Source: Hyalangium ruber (lineage in GTDB: Bacteria; Myxococcota; Myxococcia; Myxococcales; Myxococcaceae). Taken from it: a stretch of 64,000 nucleotides of DNA. The translations under genes were made by a program, and so were the position numbers. Positions 16,580-24,903 of this stretch are shown piece after piece. Numbering within the stretch: the stretch's first letter is position 1; every line of letters begins with the position of its first letter. Below the pieces are notes generated by a model, which saw only the letters and a list, made by a program, of their open reading frames with translations, was not told the DNA's origin and did no database searches. The DNA lies in contig NZ_JAXIVS010000008.1 of assembly GCF_034259325.1 (NCBI RefSeq), forward strand, positions 372,001 through 436,000, in the 5' to 3' direction.

Positions 16580-17253
16580 GAGGTTCCTCTTCGGGTGACA
16601 GGTGGGGGATTCGAGGCGCGGAACGTCCGGCGGACTCTTCGGAGGGTTGCGAGGCTGCCGCCAGAGCCTCGAAACAGCGTCTCGAGCATGGGACCGATGA
16701 GTCGGCTCAGCCGGCGGTCCGGGTCGGGTTGGGTGGAGAACTCGAAGGCGATGACGCCGTGGATGGCCGCGAAGAAGACGTGGGGGAGCGTCTTCGGATC
16801 GCCTCGGAGCAGGCCCGCGCGGATGGCCGCGGCGAAGCAGGTGGAGGCCGTCCTCCAGGCGCGCTCGCGGCGGGTCGCGAGGTACACGTCGTGCTCCTCC
16901 TCCTGCGTCACGTCGAACATCAGCCGGTAGAGCGCTGACTGGCTCGTGGCGAAGTGGATCAGCGCGAGCGTGAGCCGCAGGAGCCGCTCAAGAAGATCGT
17001 CGACTCCGACGATGGCGCTCTCCAACTCCGCCGCCAGCGCCTCGAAGCCACTTCCGCGGAGCGTGGCCAGGAGCTCTCCCTTGCCGCCCGGGAAGTATCG
17101 GTAGAGCGCCATGGGAGACATTTCGAGTTCCTGGGCGACAGCACGAAGGCTGACGGACTCGACACCGTGGCGAGTGAAGAGAACGAACGCAGCCCGCAGG
17201 GCACGCTCGCGCTGTTGCTGCACGGCTTCTGGGGACAGGGGAGGACGCGCCAT
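16576..17253 (-). CDS. TetR/AcrR family transcriptional regulator
   Basis: The 225-residue product has an N-terminal helix-turn-helix (AAFVLFTRHGVESVSLRAV, then MALYRYFPGGKGELL) and a C-terminal ligand domain of helices. Its stop overlaps the start of the M20 gene, so the two form one transcript. A perfect 13-base palindrome lies 41 bases upstream of its start and is its likely own operator. Ligand unknown; a substrate of the linked hydrolase is the natural guess. Confidence 0.9.
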   Translation of the reverse strand: MARPPLSPEAVQQQRERALRAAFVLFTRHGVESVSLRAVAQELEMSPMALYRYFPGGKGELLATLRGSGFEALAAELESAIVGVDDLLERLLRLTLALIHFATSQSALYRLMFDVTQEEEHDVYLATRRERAWRTASTCFAAAIRAGLLRGDPKTLPHVFFAAIHGVIAFEFSTQPDPDRRLSRLIGPMLETLFRGSGGSLATLRRVRRTFRASNPPPVTRRGTS

Positions 17254-17293
17254 GGGGCGAAGGGGCGATACGGGCCGGCGAGGGAACGTAAAA

Positions 17294-17306
17294 TGTACGC
17301 CGTACA
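17294..17306. promoter_or_regulatory. Perfect palindromic operator candidate for the TetR regulator
   Basis: TGTACG-C-CGTACA is a perfect inverted repeat with one central base, in an AT-richer stretch just upstream of the TetR gene start at 17253. TetR operators are commonly palindromes of this type near their own promoter. The site would control the TetR-M20 operon. Confidence 0.55.
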
Positions 17307-17332
17307 GTAAACACCAGTTCCATGCGCTTGTG

Positions 17333-17656
17333 TCACTCGCTCCGCGAGAAATGGCGGAGGCCCGTCGTGGAAGGGTGCTCCGGCTGCCTCACCCGTGTGG
17401 CTGCCTGCCCTCGCGGACGTCTCCCGGAGGAGGCAGCAGGGGGCTTCCCGCGGGCGCGGCCGATGGCGCGGGCACCGCTACCGGACGTCGAGGGAATGCC
17501 ACGCGTGGCGCAGTACGCGTTGGCGAAGTTCTGGCACTCCCCGTAGGCCACCGCGCCGGCCGTCGTCGTGTACCAGTTCGGCTGGCTGCTGGTGCATTTG
17601 AACGTACACTTCCGTGCGCCCGCGTTCCACCCTTCACAGAGCGCGGACTCCATCAT
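17333..17656 (-). CDS. Small Cys-rich ORF, possibly a truncated or frameshifted gene
   Basis: The 107-codon frame starts at an ATG pair preceded by AGAAGG. The first half looks like real protein: cysteines at 7, 17, 21, 41 and 49 with GWNAGARKCTFKC and YGECQNFANAYC. The second half turns Arg/Ser/Pro-rich and looks like a shifted frame. There is no signal peptide, which is odd for a Cys-rich protein, so the 5' part may also be lost. No family recognised. Apart from the TetR operator, the rest of 17254-17679 shows nothing else. Confidence 0.3.
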   Translation of the reverse strand: MMESALCEGWNAGARKCTFKCTSSQPNWYTTTAGAVAYGECQNFANAYCATRGIPSTSGSGARAIGRARGKPPAASSGRRPRGQAATRVRQPEHPSTTGLRHFSRSE

Positions 17657-17679
17657 GCGCCCTTCTGGAGGAGCCCTGA

Positions 17680-18813
17680 GTGTCGTCCCCCCTCATGACC
17701 GAAGATGAAGTCGAGAACCTCTCCCAGGCCACCGCGGACGCGCTAGCGAAGGTCGACTTCGACATCACGCGTTGGAAGGAGGCGGGAGCCATCAGCCCCG
17801 GGGTGGTGGCGCTGCTCTACGCCTGGTTCTCCAACGAGGTGTATCGCAATGGCATCTCGGGCTGGGTGGGCAATGGCTACACCCGGCATGGCGAGCATCG
17901 CGTGCTCGCGGCCCTCACCCGCATGCACGCCGCTCTCGATCCGGACATGGCGTCGGTGCTGCTGGAGACCTTCCAGCAGGTCGAGCGCTGCAACGGGGAG
18001 CCCGGCGCCTTGCCGCGCCACCTCGATGCGCTGCTATGGGAGCGTCCCCTTCGGCGGGTCGGGTTTGGCCTGGCGGTGGCGGCGCGCTGGGATGCCGACG
18101 CCGATCCGTTCCAGCTCACGCCCCAGTGGGACCCGCCGCGTCCGACGCTGGCTCCGGTGGAGGGGCCGGTGCGCTACCCGGGCGTAGCCGTGGGCCTCAC
18201 CGAGCGCGGCGCGCACCTCGACGTCCGGATGGAGAACTTCGACACCTTCGATTTCCTGAATGTCCAGGGGGCCGTCGTCCGGGGGCTGTGGCGAGCCGGA
18301 GCCACGGACGCGGAGCTGGAGCGCTTCCTCCGCGAGACGGACGACGATCGCAAGCACGTGGGGGAGGTCTGCGCGCGCTGGGTCAGCTTCGACGGCGATG
18401 GCGGCGACGCCGCCCGCTTCCAGCGCATCCGCGATGTGCTGTATCCGCCCGATCCGTTCCTCTCCTGGTTCCCCGAGGTGAAGGGCTGGCACGGGCTCTT
18501 CAGCCTGCCGAAGGACTTCATCGAGCGGGTCGAAAAGGGGCTGAAGGGCACGAACTATCACCGGCTGGAGCAGCCCGCGGCCGAGCTGAGGGATGCGGTC
18601 CGGGCCGCGCTCCGCTGGGACCCGGACGCCATCGGCGTGCTTCAGGGAGAGACCCTCTCTCCCGCCGATGCGGACGTCCTCGAGCTGCTGGTCAATGCCG
18701 CCCTGACGGGCCATCGGGTGATCGTCTTCGGCCTGAGCGACGCGGCGAGGCAGGCCCTTCAAGCCCAGGCCTCGCGGTTTCAGGAGGTGGTGCAGGTGGC
18801 TTCCCTGGCCTGA
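17680..18813 (+). CDS. Conserved-looking protein of unknown function
   Basis: The 377-residue product starts at a GTG with GGAGGAG seven bases upstream; an ATG five codons in is the alternative. It has no signal peptide or clear membrane segment and is acidic and rich in Trp, Arg and Asp. A Gly-rich VGNGYTRHGEHR lies near residue 67 and a helical C-terminus contains HRVIVFGLSDAARQAL, which could be a small alpha/beta unit. I cannot place it in a family. Codon use is normal for the window. It stands alone, divergent from the Cys-rich ORF. Confidence 0.75.
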   Translation: MSSPLMTEDEVENLSQATADALAKVDFDITRWKEAGAISPGVVALLYAWFSNEVYRNGISGWVGNGYTRHGEHRVLAALTRMHAALDPDMASVLLETFQQVERCNGEPGALPRHLDALLWERPLRRVGFGLAVAARWDADADPFQLTPQWDPPRPTLAPVEGPVRYPGVAVGLTERGAHLDVRMENFDTFDFLNVQGAVVRGLWRAGATDAELERFLRETDDDRKHVGEVCARWVSFDGDGGDAARFQRIRDVLYPPDPFLSWFPEVKGWHGLFSLPKDFIERVEKGLKGTNYHRLEQPAAELRDAVRAALRWDPDAIGVLQGETLSPADADVLELLVNAALTGHRVIVFGLSDAARQALQAQASRFQEVVQVASLA

Positions 18814-18827
18814 GCCGCGCCCAACAC

Positions 18828-21599
18828 TCAGTACAGGAGCAGCTTCCCGGCGCGGAAGAAGCACACCCGCGTCTCGTCCTGCGCGTCCACGGTGGCATCG
18901 ATCTCCGCTGAGTCCACCTGGCTCAGATCATCCGTGCGCGACCAGTAGTCGTTCGTGCCACGCCGAACCACCTCCAGCTCGCCTCCGTGCGTGAAGGCGA
19001 GGCGAGGGTTACCTCCCGCATCCGCGGCGACGGCGAGCTCCGAGAGGGAGAAGGCCTCCACGAGGGATGTGCTCACCGTGCTGGCGCTGAAGGGGGTGCG
19101 GAGCGTCACCCGGTGCAGTCCGCTGGCGAAGAGCAGCATCGGGCCCGTGGACGTCCAGGCGGTGGAGACTCGCGCACTGCCCAGGAATTCAGGCAGCGTC
19201 AGCGCCTCCGCCGAGCCCGTGCTCTTCCAGGCACCCAGGAAGTTGCCACCGTATGGGATGTAGAGCGTGCCGCTCGGGCTGAAGACGGCATCCCCGAGGG
19301 GCTGTTGGTGACTGGTGGCGGTGGTGGGGAAGGAGACCCGCGCGGAGGACCAGGCAGCGGCACCCGTGCGGTAGGCAACGGCCGTTCGCCAGACCGTCCC
19401 GACGTCGGTCACGGAGCCGTACCAGCCATAGACGACGGTAGGCCGGTTGCCGTTGGAGGGATCCAGGGCAATGGAGACCCAGGTGCTCGGCTCAACGGGC
19501 GTCGCGGCGGAGTCCACGCGCTCGCGGATCCACGTGTTCCCGGAGCGCGTGGCGTACCAGAGCCCCTTGCCGCTCATCAGGTACACCAGGTGGGGCGTCC
19601 CATCCGCGGCAACGGTCATCGCCAGGGACTCCAGGACCATGCCGCCCGTGTTGAACCCCATGCCATCCACCTGTTCCATCGCCCAGGTGGTGCCCGTGCG
19701 CGTGCCGTACCACAGCGAGGGATGCGTCACTCCACGGAAGGCCAGGTGCGCCACCGCGCCACGCATCTCCAACTGGCACGCCGAGCCGAAGAACTCGGGG
19801 CCCTCGGCCACCACCTCGGGAACTCGGACGTAGGGTGTCACCGTGACGGTGCGCGTGGCCGTTGCCGTCAGCCCGTCATTGTCCGTCACCTCCAGGGTCA
19901 CGGTGTACGTGCCAGGGGCGGCATAGGTGTGCGAGGCCTGGGGGGCCGTGCCGTCCATGGGCGTCGTCGCATCGCCGAAGTCGAAGCGGTAGCGGTTGAC
20001 GGTGCCATCCGGATCGCTGGAGGTGGCCCCATCGAAGGTGGCGACGCGGCGCGCCTCCGCCTGGGCGGGCCCCGTGAGCCGCGCTACGGGAGGCAGCTTC
20101 ACCTGCGCCGGGTCGATGATGAGTTGGATGCTGGCGCTGGCCATCCGGCCTCCGGAGTCCGCGGCCGTCAGGGTGAGCTGGTGCGTGCCCGCTTCCAGCG
20201 AGCTCACGTCCAGCGAGGGGCCGTGGCCGAGCTGCCCTCCGAGGCTCGATTGCCAGGTCAGGCTGTTGCCGGTGAGCACGCCGTCCTCGGGATCCTGGCC
20301 GGTGCCTCGCAGGGCCACCACGGCGCCCACGGTGAAGTGTGAGCCGTTGGCCGGAGAGGTGATCTGCACGGTGGGCGGGTCGTTCGTGGGGAGGACCTCC
20401 ACGCGGATGCGCGCGGCGCCCTCGGTGCCGCTCGAGTCCCTGGCGGTGAAGAAGATCTCATGGGAGCCGGCCGACAACCCCGGCACGGTGAGCGGGCTGC
20501 CCGTCCCCAATGCGCCCGCGAGGCTGGAGGACCAGCGCAGCGCCGCGCCCGACAGGGTGCCGTCCTCCGCGTCCGTGGCCGTGCCCTCCAGGGTGAGGGG
20601 CGTGCCCGCGAAGAGCGTGAAGCCATTGACGGGGCGGGTGATGGTGACCGAGGGCGCCGTCTGTCCCTGCACGGTGACCGTGACGAGCACGGAGGCGCTC
20701 GCGGTGGCGCCCAGCGAGTCGGTGGCCGTGAGCGTCAGGGCATGCACGCCGGCCGAGAGCACCACCCCCGTCACCTGTCGGCCCGTGCCCAGGGTGCCAT
20801 CCTTGCTGGAGGTCCACGCCAGCGCGCTGTCGGCCAGCGTGCCATCCTCCGCATCCGTGGCGCTCCCTTCCAAGGTGATGGCCTGGGTGGTGAAGAAGCG
20901 CGAGCCCTCCGTGGGCTGGGTGAGGGTGACGACCGGCTTCTGGTTCGTCCCTGGGGGGACGACGGTCACCGTCACGCTCGCGTAGCCGGCCTGTCCTCCC
21001 GGATCCACGGCGCTCAACAGCAAGCGGTGGACTCCTCGGGCCGCACCGGTGAAGGACAGCTGCGTCCCGGTGCCGATGATGCCTCCGCTGTCGGAGCTCC
21101 AGGTGAGCGCCGCACCTGACAGCGCTCCGGTCTCCGGATCCACGGCCTTGCCTTTCAACGGAATGGGCGTGCCCTCCTCGAAGGTGGCCCCCGCGGTGGG
21201 CGACTCGATGGTGGCCACCGGCGGTTGGTCCTCGACGATGACGGTGACGGAGAGCTGCGCACGCGCCTGCTTGCCTCCGGAGTCGGTGACATCCAGGCTG
21301 AGCCGGTGCTCTCCCCCGGAGAGGCGGACGCTCAGGGGACTGCCAGTGCCCAGCGGGCCGTCGAGGCTCGAGGACCAGCGCAGGGCGGTGCCGCTCAGGG
21401 GGCCGTCTTCCGGATCAGTGGCCGAGCCTGTCAGCTCGTGCGGCCCGGCTCCCAGCAGCGTGGCTCCGTCCGTGGGCGACAGGATGCTGGCGGAGGGCGC
21501 GGCGTTCTCGGGGGGAGGCGGCGGGGGTGGCTGGGACTTGTCACCCCCACAGGCCGCCAGCGCCACGAGCGCGAGCATCAGAAGGATGCGTAAGGACAT
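18828..21599 (-). CDS. Large secreted lipoprotein with five Ig-like repeats, a PKD domain and a propeller-like end
   Basis: The 923-residue product starts with a signal and lipobox (ALAAC, Cys17) and a PPPPPPP linker. Residues about 35-510 hold five repeats of roughly 95 residues, each opening like SPTDGATL and containing ATDPEDG or ATDAEDG, LxWSS and LGTG. A PKD domain follows (DGATSSDPDG, FDFGD, ASHTYAAPGTYTVTLEV, about 515-600). The last 320 residues are paralogous to the product of the next gene upstream (21621-23051): both have HPSLWYG or HPSIWYG, VDGMGFNTGG, LDPS-x2-NRPT and VAYRTGA. It probably acts at the cell surface in adhesion or binding. Confidence 0.8.
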   Translation of the reverse strand: MSLRILLMLALVALAACGGDKSQPPPPPPPENAAPSASILSPTDGATLLGAGPHELTGSATDPEDGPLSGTALRWSSSLDGPLGTGSPLSVRLSGGEHRLSLDVTDSGGKQARAQLSVTVIVEDQPPVATIESPTAGATFEEGTPIPLKGKAVDPETGALSGAALTWSSDSGGIIGTGTQLSFTGAARGVHRLLLSAVDPGGQAGYASVTVTVVPPGTNQKPVVTLTQPTEGSRFFTTQAITLEGSATDAEDGTLADSALAWTSSKDGTLGTGRQVTGVVLSAGVHALTLTATDSLGATASASVLVTVTVQGQTAPSVTITRPVNGFTLFAGTPLTLEGTATDAEDGTLSGAALRWSSSLAGALGTGSPLTVPGLSAGSHEIFFTARDSSGTEGAARIRVEVLPTNDPPTVQITSPANGSHFTVGAVVALRGTGQDPEDGVLTGNSLTWQSSLGGQLGHGPSLDVSSLEAGTHQLTLTAADSGGRMASASIQLIIDPAQVKLPPVARLTGPAQAEARRVATFDGATSSDPDGTVNRYRFDFGDATTPMDGTAPQASHTYAAPGTYTVTLEVTDNDGLTATATRTVTVTPYVRVPEVVAEGPEFFGSACQLEMRGAVAHLAFRGVTHPSLWYGTRTGTTWAMEQVDGMGFNTGGMVLESLAMTVAADGTPHLVYLMSGKGLWYATRSGNTWIRERVDSAATPVEPSTWVSIALDPSNGNRPTVVYGWYGSVTDVGTVWRTAVAYRTGAAAWSSARVSFPTTATSHQQPLGDAVFSPSGTLYIPYGGNFLGAWKSTGSAEALTLPEFLGSARVSTAWTSTGPMLLFASGLHRVTLRTPFSASTVSTSLVEAFSLSELAVAADAGGNPRLAFTHGGELEVVRRGTNDYWSRTDDLSQVDSAEIDATVDAQDETRVCFFRAGKLLLY

Positions 21600-21620
21600 A
21601 GGTTGGCTCCACGTCTGGCT

Positions 21621-23051
21621 CTACTGGAACATCACCTTCGAGCCGGACTTGAAGCAGTAGTGGACGACGCTCGTCGTAGGGCGCTGCGCCAGGGAGATGC
21701 GCGTGCTGGGGCTCGCGGTCCCGAGGCTCGTATAGGTCCAGTAGTTGTTGGCGTTGGGGATGACCATCTCCAGGGAGTTCCCATGGAGGTGGAGTTCCTG
21801 GGGCTTGCCCCCCACGAGGATCAGATCGCCCACCTGGGTCTCGGTTGCCTCGATATTGCTGGTGGAGAAGGAAGCCACAGGCTGCGTGGTGCCGGGAGTG
21901 ATGTCCAACAGGTTGCGTCCCGTGCGCAGCAGTAGGTGTCCCGACCCCGTCCTCACCATGGACGTGTAGGTTGTCTCGAAGGACGGGAGGAGCTCATAGC
22001 CAACAGGGGTCGTAGCCGGCTTCCAGGTTCCGAACGCATTGATCCCGTAGGGGATGTAGAGCTTCCCCGTGGGATCAAAGGCGATCTCCCCTGAGGGGAA
22101 TTGATGGCCGCTGGTGGGGACCGGGAACAGGACCGGGGAGACGTTCCAGGTATTTGCGCCCGTCCGGTAGGCCACGACGGTCCGCCAATTGCTGTTGCCA
22201 TCCCCGGAATAGACGATCGTGGGGCGGTTCCCCTGGGACGGATCCAAGGCGATGGCGACAGGAGAGCCGTAGGGGTAGAGCGGGTACGCACCGGCATCGA
22301 CACGCTCACGGGTCCACGTGGTTCCCGAGAGCGTGGCGTACCACACGCTCTTGCCGCCTATCATGTAGACGATGTGCGGCCTGCCCGTGGCGTCCACCGC
22401 CAACGCCATGGGTTCCATCACGATACCGCCCGTGTTGAAGCCCATGCCGTCCACCAGTTGGGTCGTCCACGTGGAACCGTTCCAGAAGCCGTACCAGATC
22501 GAAGGGTGGGTCTCGTTGAAGTAGATGAGGTGCCCGTTCCCGGCGGAGTCGAAGGCCAGGTCACAGGTACTTCCCGTCTCGTCGTTGGACGTATCCACGG
22601 CCACGGGGGCGAGCAGGCCGCTGGCCCAGGCGCCTTCGGACTGGCTCGAGGCCTCGGCGGAGACGCGGTACTGGAAGGTCTCGGTGAGCTGCTGGCCCGC
22701 GTCCGTCTCCGCCGTGAGGGTGAGCGTGGCGGTGCCGGCCCGAGGCAGCGTCCAGGTGGCCTCCATGCCCTGCGTCTCCAGCGTCCCTCCGCTGGCGCTC
22801 CAGAGCACGGACCTCACGTCCGAGCGCGAGGAGACGGCGCGGAAGCGCTCCACCGTGCGCTCCAGATAGGGCCCCTGGTTCTCACGCTTGAGGCTGAACG
22901 CGGTCGCGCGCGGCAGGGTGGGAAACGGCACGTCCGTGGAGGGATTGATGGACGGGTGGGAGGGCACGGACGACCCAGGCTCGCCGCAGGCCACCAGGGC
23001 GAGAGGGAAGAACAGGCCCAGGAGTCGTGCCTTCGAGAAAAGCGATGCCAT
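21621..23051 (-). CDS. Secreted lipoprotein paralogous to the C-terminus of the adjacent gene
   Basis: The 476-residue product has a signal with lipobox (LALVAC, Cys22), one Ig-like domain at about residues 55-130, and a domain of about 330 residues that matches the end of the 923-residue neighbour. Short repeating units (LVDGMGFNTGG, HIVYMIGG, WYATLSGTTW, LYIPYGINAFG) suggest a beta-propeller of six or so blades. The two genes lie 21 bases apart on one strand and look like a tandem duplication in which one copy gained or lost Ig repeats. Function unknown; surface location predicted. Confidence 0.78.
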   Translation of the reverse strand: MASLFSKARLLGLFFPLALVACGEPGSSVPSHPSINPSTDVPFPTLPRATAFSLKRENQGPYLERTVERFRAVSSRSDVRSVLWSASGGTLETQGMEATWTLPRAGTATLTLTAETDAGQQLTETFQYRVSAEASSQSEGAWASGLLAPVAVDTSNDETGSTCDLAFDSAGNGHLIYFNETHPSIWYGFWNGSTWTTQLVDGMGFNTGGIVMEPMALAVDATGRPHIVYMIGGKSVWYATLSGTTWTRERVDAGAYPLYPYGSPVAIALDPSQGNRPTIVYSGDGNSNWRTVVAYRTGANTWNVSPVLFPVPTSGHQFPSGEIAFDPTGKLYIPYGINAFGTWKPATTPVGYELLPSFETTYTSMVRTGSGHLLLRTGRNLLDITPGTTQPVASFSTSNIEATETQVGDLILVGGKPQELHLHGNSLEMVIPNANNYWTYTSLGTASPSTRISLAQRPTTSVVHYCFKSGSKVMFQ

Positions 23052-23170
23052 GAGGGAGCCCCTTTGGGAAAACAGAACCCGCTTAGCGAAGAGGAGAGAC
23101 TCTCGTCAATGGAGGGTGATTATCTTTCCCCGCCGTTCAAGCCTGTCACCTCACCCAAGACACCCATCTC

Positions 23171-23968
23171 ATGCCCACTCCCTGGAAGAAGCTGCTGCGT
23201 CTGGTCTGCGTGTTCTCCCTTCTGGCCTCGGGTCTCACCGGTTGTGCCAGATCTCATACCTATGTGCTGGTCCACGGCGCCTTCTCCGACAGCACCGCGT
23301 GGGGCAGGGTCACCCCGCTCCTGGAGAAGGAGGGCCACAAGGTGGTGACGTTGGACCTGCCCGCGCATGGCAAGGACACCACGCCAGCGGAGCAGGCCAG
23401 CCTGCAGGGTTACACCGACCGCGTGCTCCAGACCATCGACGCGCAGCAGGAGCCGGTCATCCTCGTAGGCCACAGCATGGGCGGTACGGTGATCAGCCAG
23501 GTGGCGGAGCAGCGCCCCGACAAGGTGTCCAAGCTGGTGTACCTGGCGGCCTTCTTGCTGCCCAACGGCAAGTCCCTCATGGATCTGTCCCAGCAGGACA
23601 CGGAGGCTCGTCTCGGGCCCTACCTGGTCCCTTCCGAGGATGGCAAGACGCTCACCCTCAAGCCCGGGGCGCTGGAGGCTGCCTTCTGCCAGGACTGCTC
23701 CGTCGAGGACGCGCAGATGCTGAACGCGGCGCTCCCTCCCCCCGAGCCCGTGGCTCCGGTGAGCACGCCTGTCACTGTCACCGAGGCCAACTGGGGCCGT
23801 GTGCCGCGCTTCTACATCGAGACGACGAAGGATCTGGCCATCGGCCCTGCCCAGCAGAAGCGCCTCTACACGGAGTTGCCCGTGAAGCGCGTCTTCACCC
23901 TGGAGAGCGGCCACATGCCCTTGATCACCCACCCCGAGGAGCTGGCCAGGCACCTGCTGTCGCTGTAG
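23171..23968 (+). CDS. Alpha/beta hydrolase lipoprotein
   Basis: The 265-residue product begins with a signal and lipobox (ASGLTGC, Cys25), then a full alpha/beta hydrolase domain: YVLVHGAFSDSTAWG (oxyanion region), the nucleophile elbow VGHSMGG, and a late ESGHMPLITHPEEL with the catalytic His. The compact form with the HGA-x3-W start resembles plant methylesterases and hydroxynitrile lyases. Export as a lipoprotein is unusual for that group. It is divergent from the lipoprotein pair. A weak stem (TGTAGC, 23964-23969, with GCTACA, 23978-23983) spans the stop codon. Confidence 0.88.
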   Translation: MPTPWKKLLRLVCVFSLLASGLTGCARSHTYVLVHGAFSDSTAWGRVTPLLEKEGHKVVTLDLPAHGKDTTPAEQASLQGYTDRVLQTIDAQQEPVILVGHSMGGTVISQVAEQRPDKVSKLVYLAAFLLPNGKSLMDLSQQDTEARLGPYLVPSEDGKTLTLKPGALEAAFCQDCSVEDAQMLNAALPPPEPVAPVSTPVTVTEANWGRVPRFYIETTKDLAIGPAQQKRLYTELPVKRVFTLESGHMPLITHPEELARHLLSL

Positions 23969-24001
23969 CCAGTGCCAGCTACATCGGGGGCAGGCCCGTA
24001 A

Positions 24002-24898
24002 TCAGTGATTAGAAACGCGAACGTTTGCCCGCGCCACCAACGCCTCCGAGTCCGCAAGGAATGCACGGACGTGGTCGTCCGTGAGCTTGGCTGAAGGCAG
24101 GATCGCATCACCTTTCTTGTCGAACATGGCGCCGCTGTGTCCTTCGAGGTCCGGCGACACGAGCAGCGGTGTCACGGTCTCAGCGTAGGTCTCGGCGCTC
24201 GGTGCCAGGAGTCCGATCATCCACTCGATGAAACGGAAGCGAAGCGAGCCTTCGCCGAGGAAGTTGCTGCGGATGTTGGTCTTGATGAGGCCAGGGTTCA
24301 GGCCGAAGAAGCTTGCGTTCGCGTAGCGCTTCGCTGAGTCGATGACGAGCATCTCGTTGCCTGCGACGGTGTTCATATGTACCGCCATGCCGCTGTAGGA
24401 CTTCTCAGCGTTGAGGTCGCCGAGCGAGCCCGCCTGACCAGTGCCCGGATACCCCATGATGAACACGCGCGGCTTCATGGGAGCTGCCGACCGGTGCTTC
24501 CCGAGACGTGGAGCCATGCCGCGCACCAGCACCAACCTGCTCAGGTAGCTGACCGCCATGTCACGCTCGAGGCCCTCGGCGGTCTCCTGGCGCGTGGGCG
24601 CGGCGAAGATGCCGGTGGTGAGGACGACGAGGTCCAGTGTCTCCGCGGGCAATGCTGCGGCGACACGCTGCGCTTCGCTCATCAGACTGAGGTCTTCCTG
24701 GAGGAACTCGATGCCCGGCACACCGGAATCGCGGAAGGTTTGCCCGACGACCGTCACGCTCGCACCGCGCGAGGCCAGGAGGTGACTGATCGCACGCCCA
24801 AGGCCGCCGGTTCCGCCAACAACCGCGACCTTCAACCCCTTGAGGTCGAGGCCCGCGGCGTCGACACGGCGCCATACGAGGTTCTTGTCTCGCTTCAT
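24002..24898 (-). CDS. Short-chain dehydrogenase-like protein lacking the YxxxK motif
   Basis: The 298-residue product has the Rossmann start VAVVGGTGGLGRAISHLLASRG and the LVVLTTGIF strand, so NAD(P) binding is expected. Where classical SDRs have YxxxK, this protein reads SYSGMAVHMNTVAGN: no Lys follows the Tyr. Either chemistry differs or the protein is a binder or regulator. It follows an NmrA-like gene by five bases and is part of that operon. The TetR gene beyond is the likely controller. Confidence 0.85.
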   Translation of the reverse strand: MKRDKNLVWRRVDAAGLDLKGLKVAVVGGTGGLGRAISHLLASRGASVTVVGQTFRDSGVPGIEFLQEDLSLMSEAQRVAAALPAETLDLVVLTTGIFAAPTRQETAEGLERDMAVSYLSRLVLVRGMAPRLGKHRSAAPMKPRVFIMGYPGTGQAGSLGDLNAEKSYSGMAVHMNTVAGNEMLVIDSAKRYANASFFGLNPGLIKTNIRSNFLGEGSLRFRFIEWMIGLLAPSAETYAETVTPLLVSPDLEGHSGAMFDKKGDAILPSAKLTDDHVRAFLADSEALVARANVRVSNH

Positions 24899-24903
24899 GA
24901 CGG

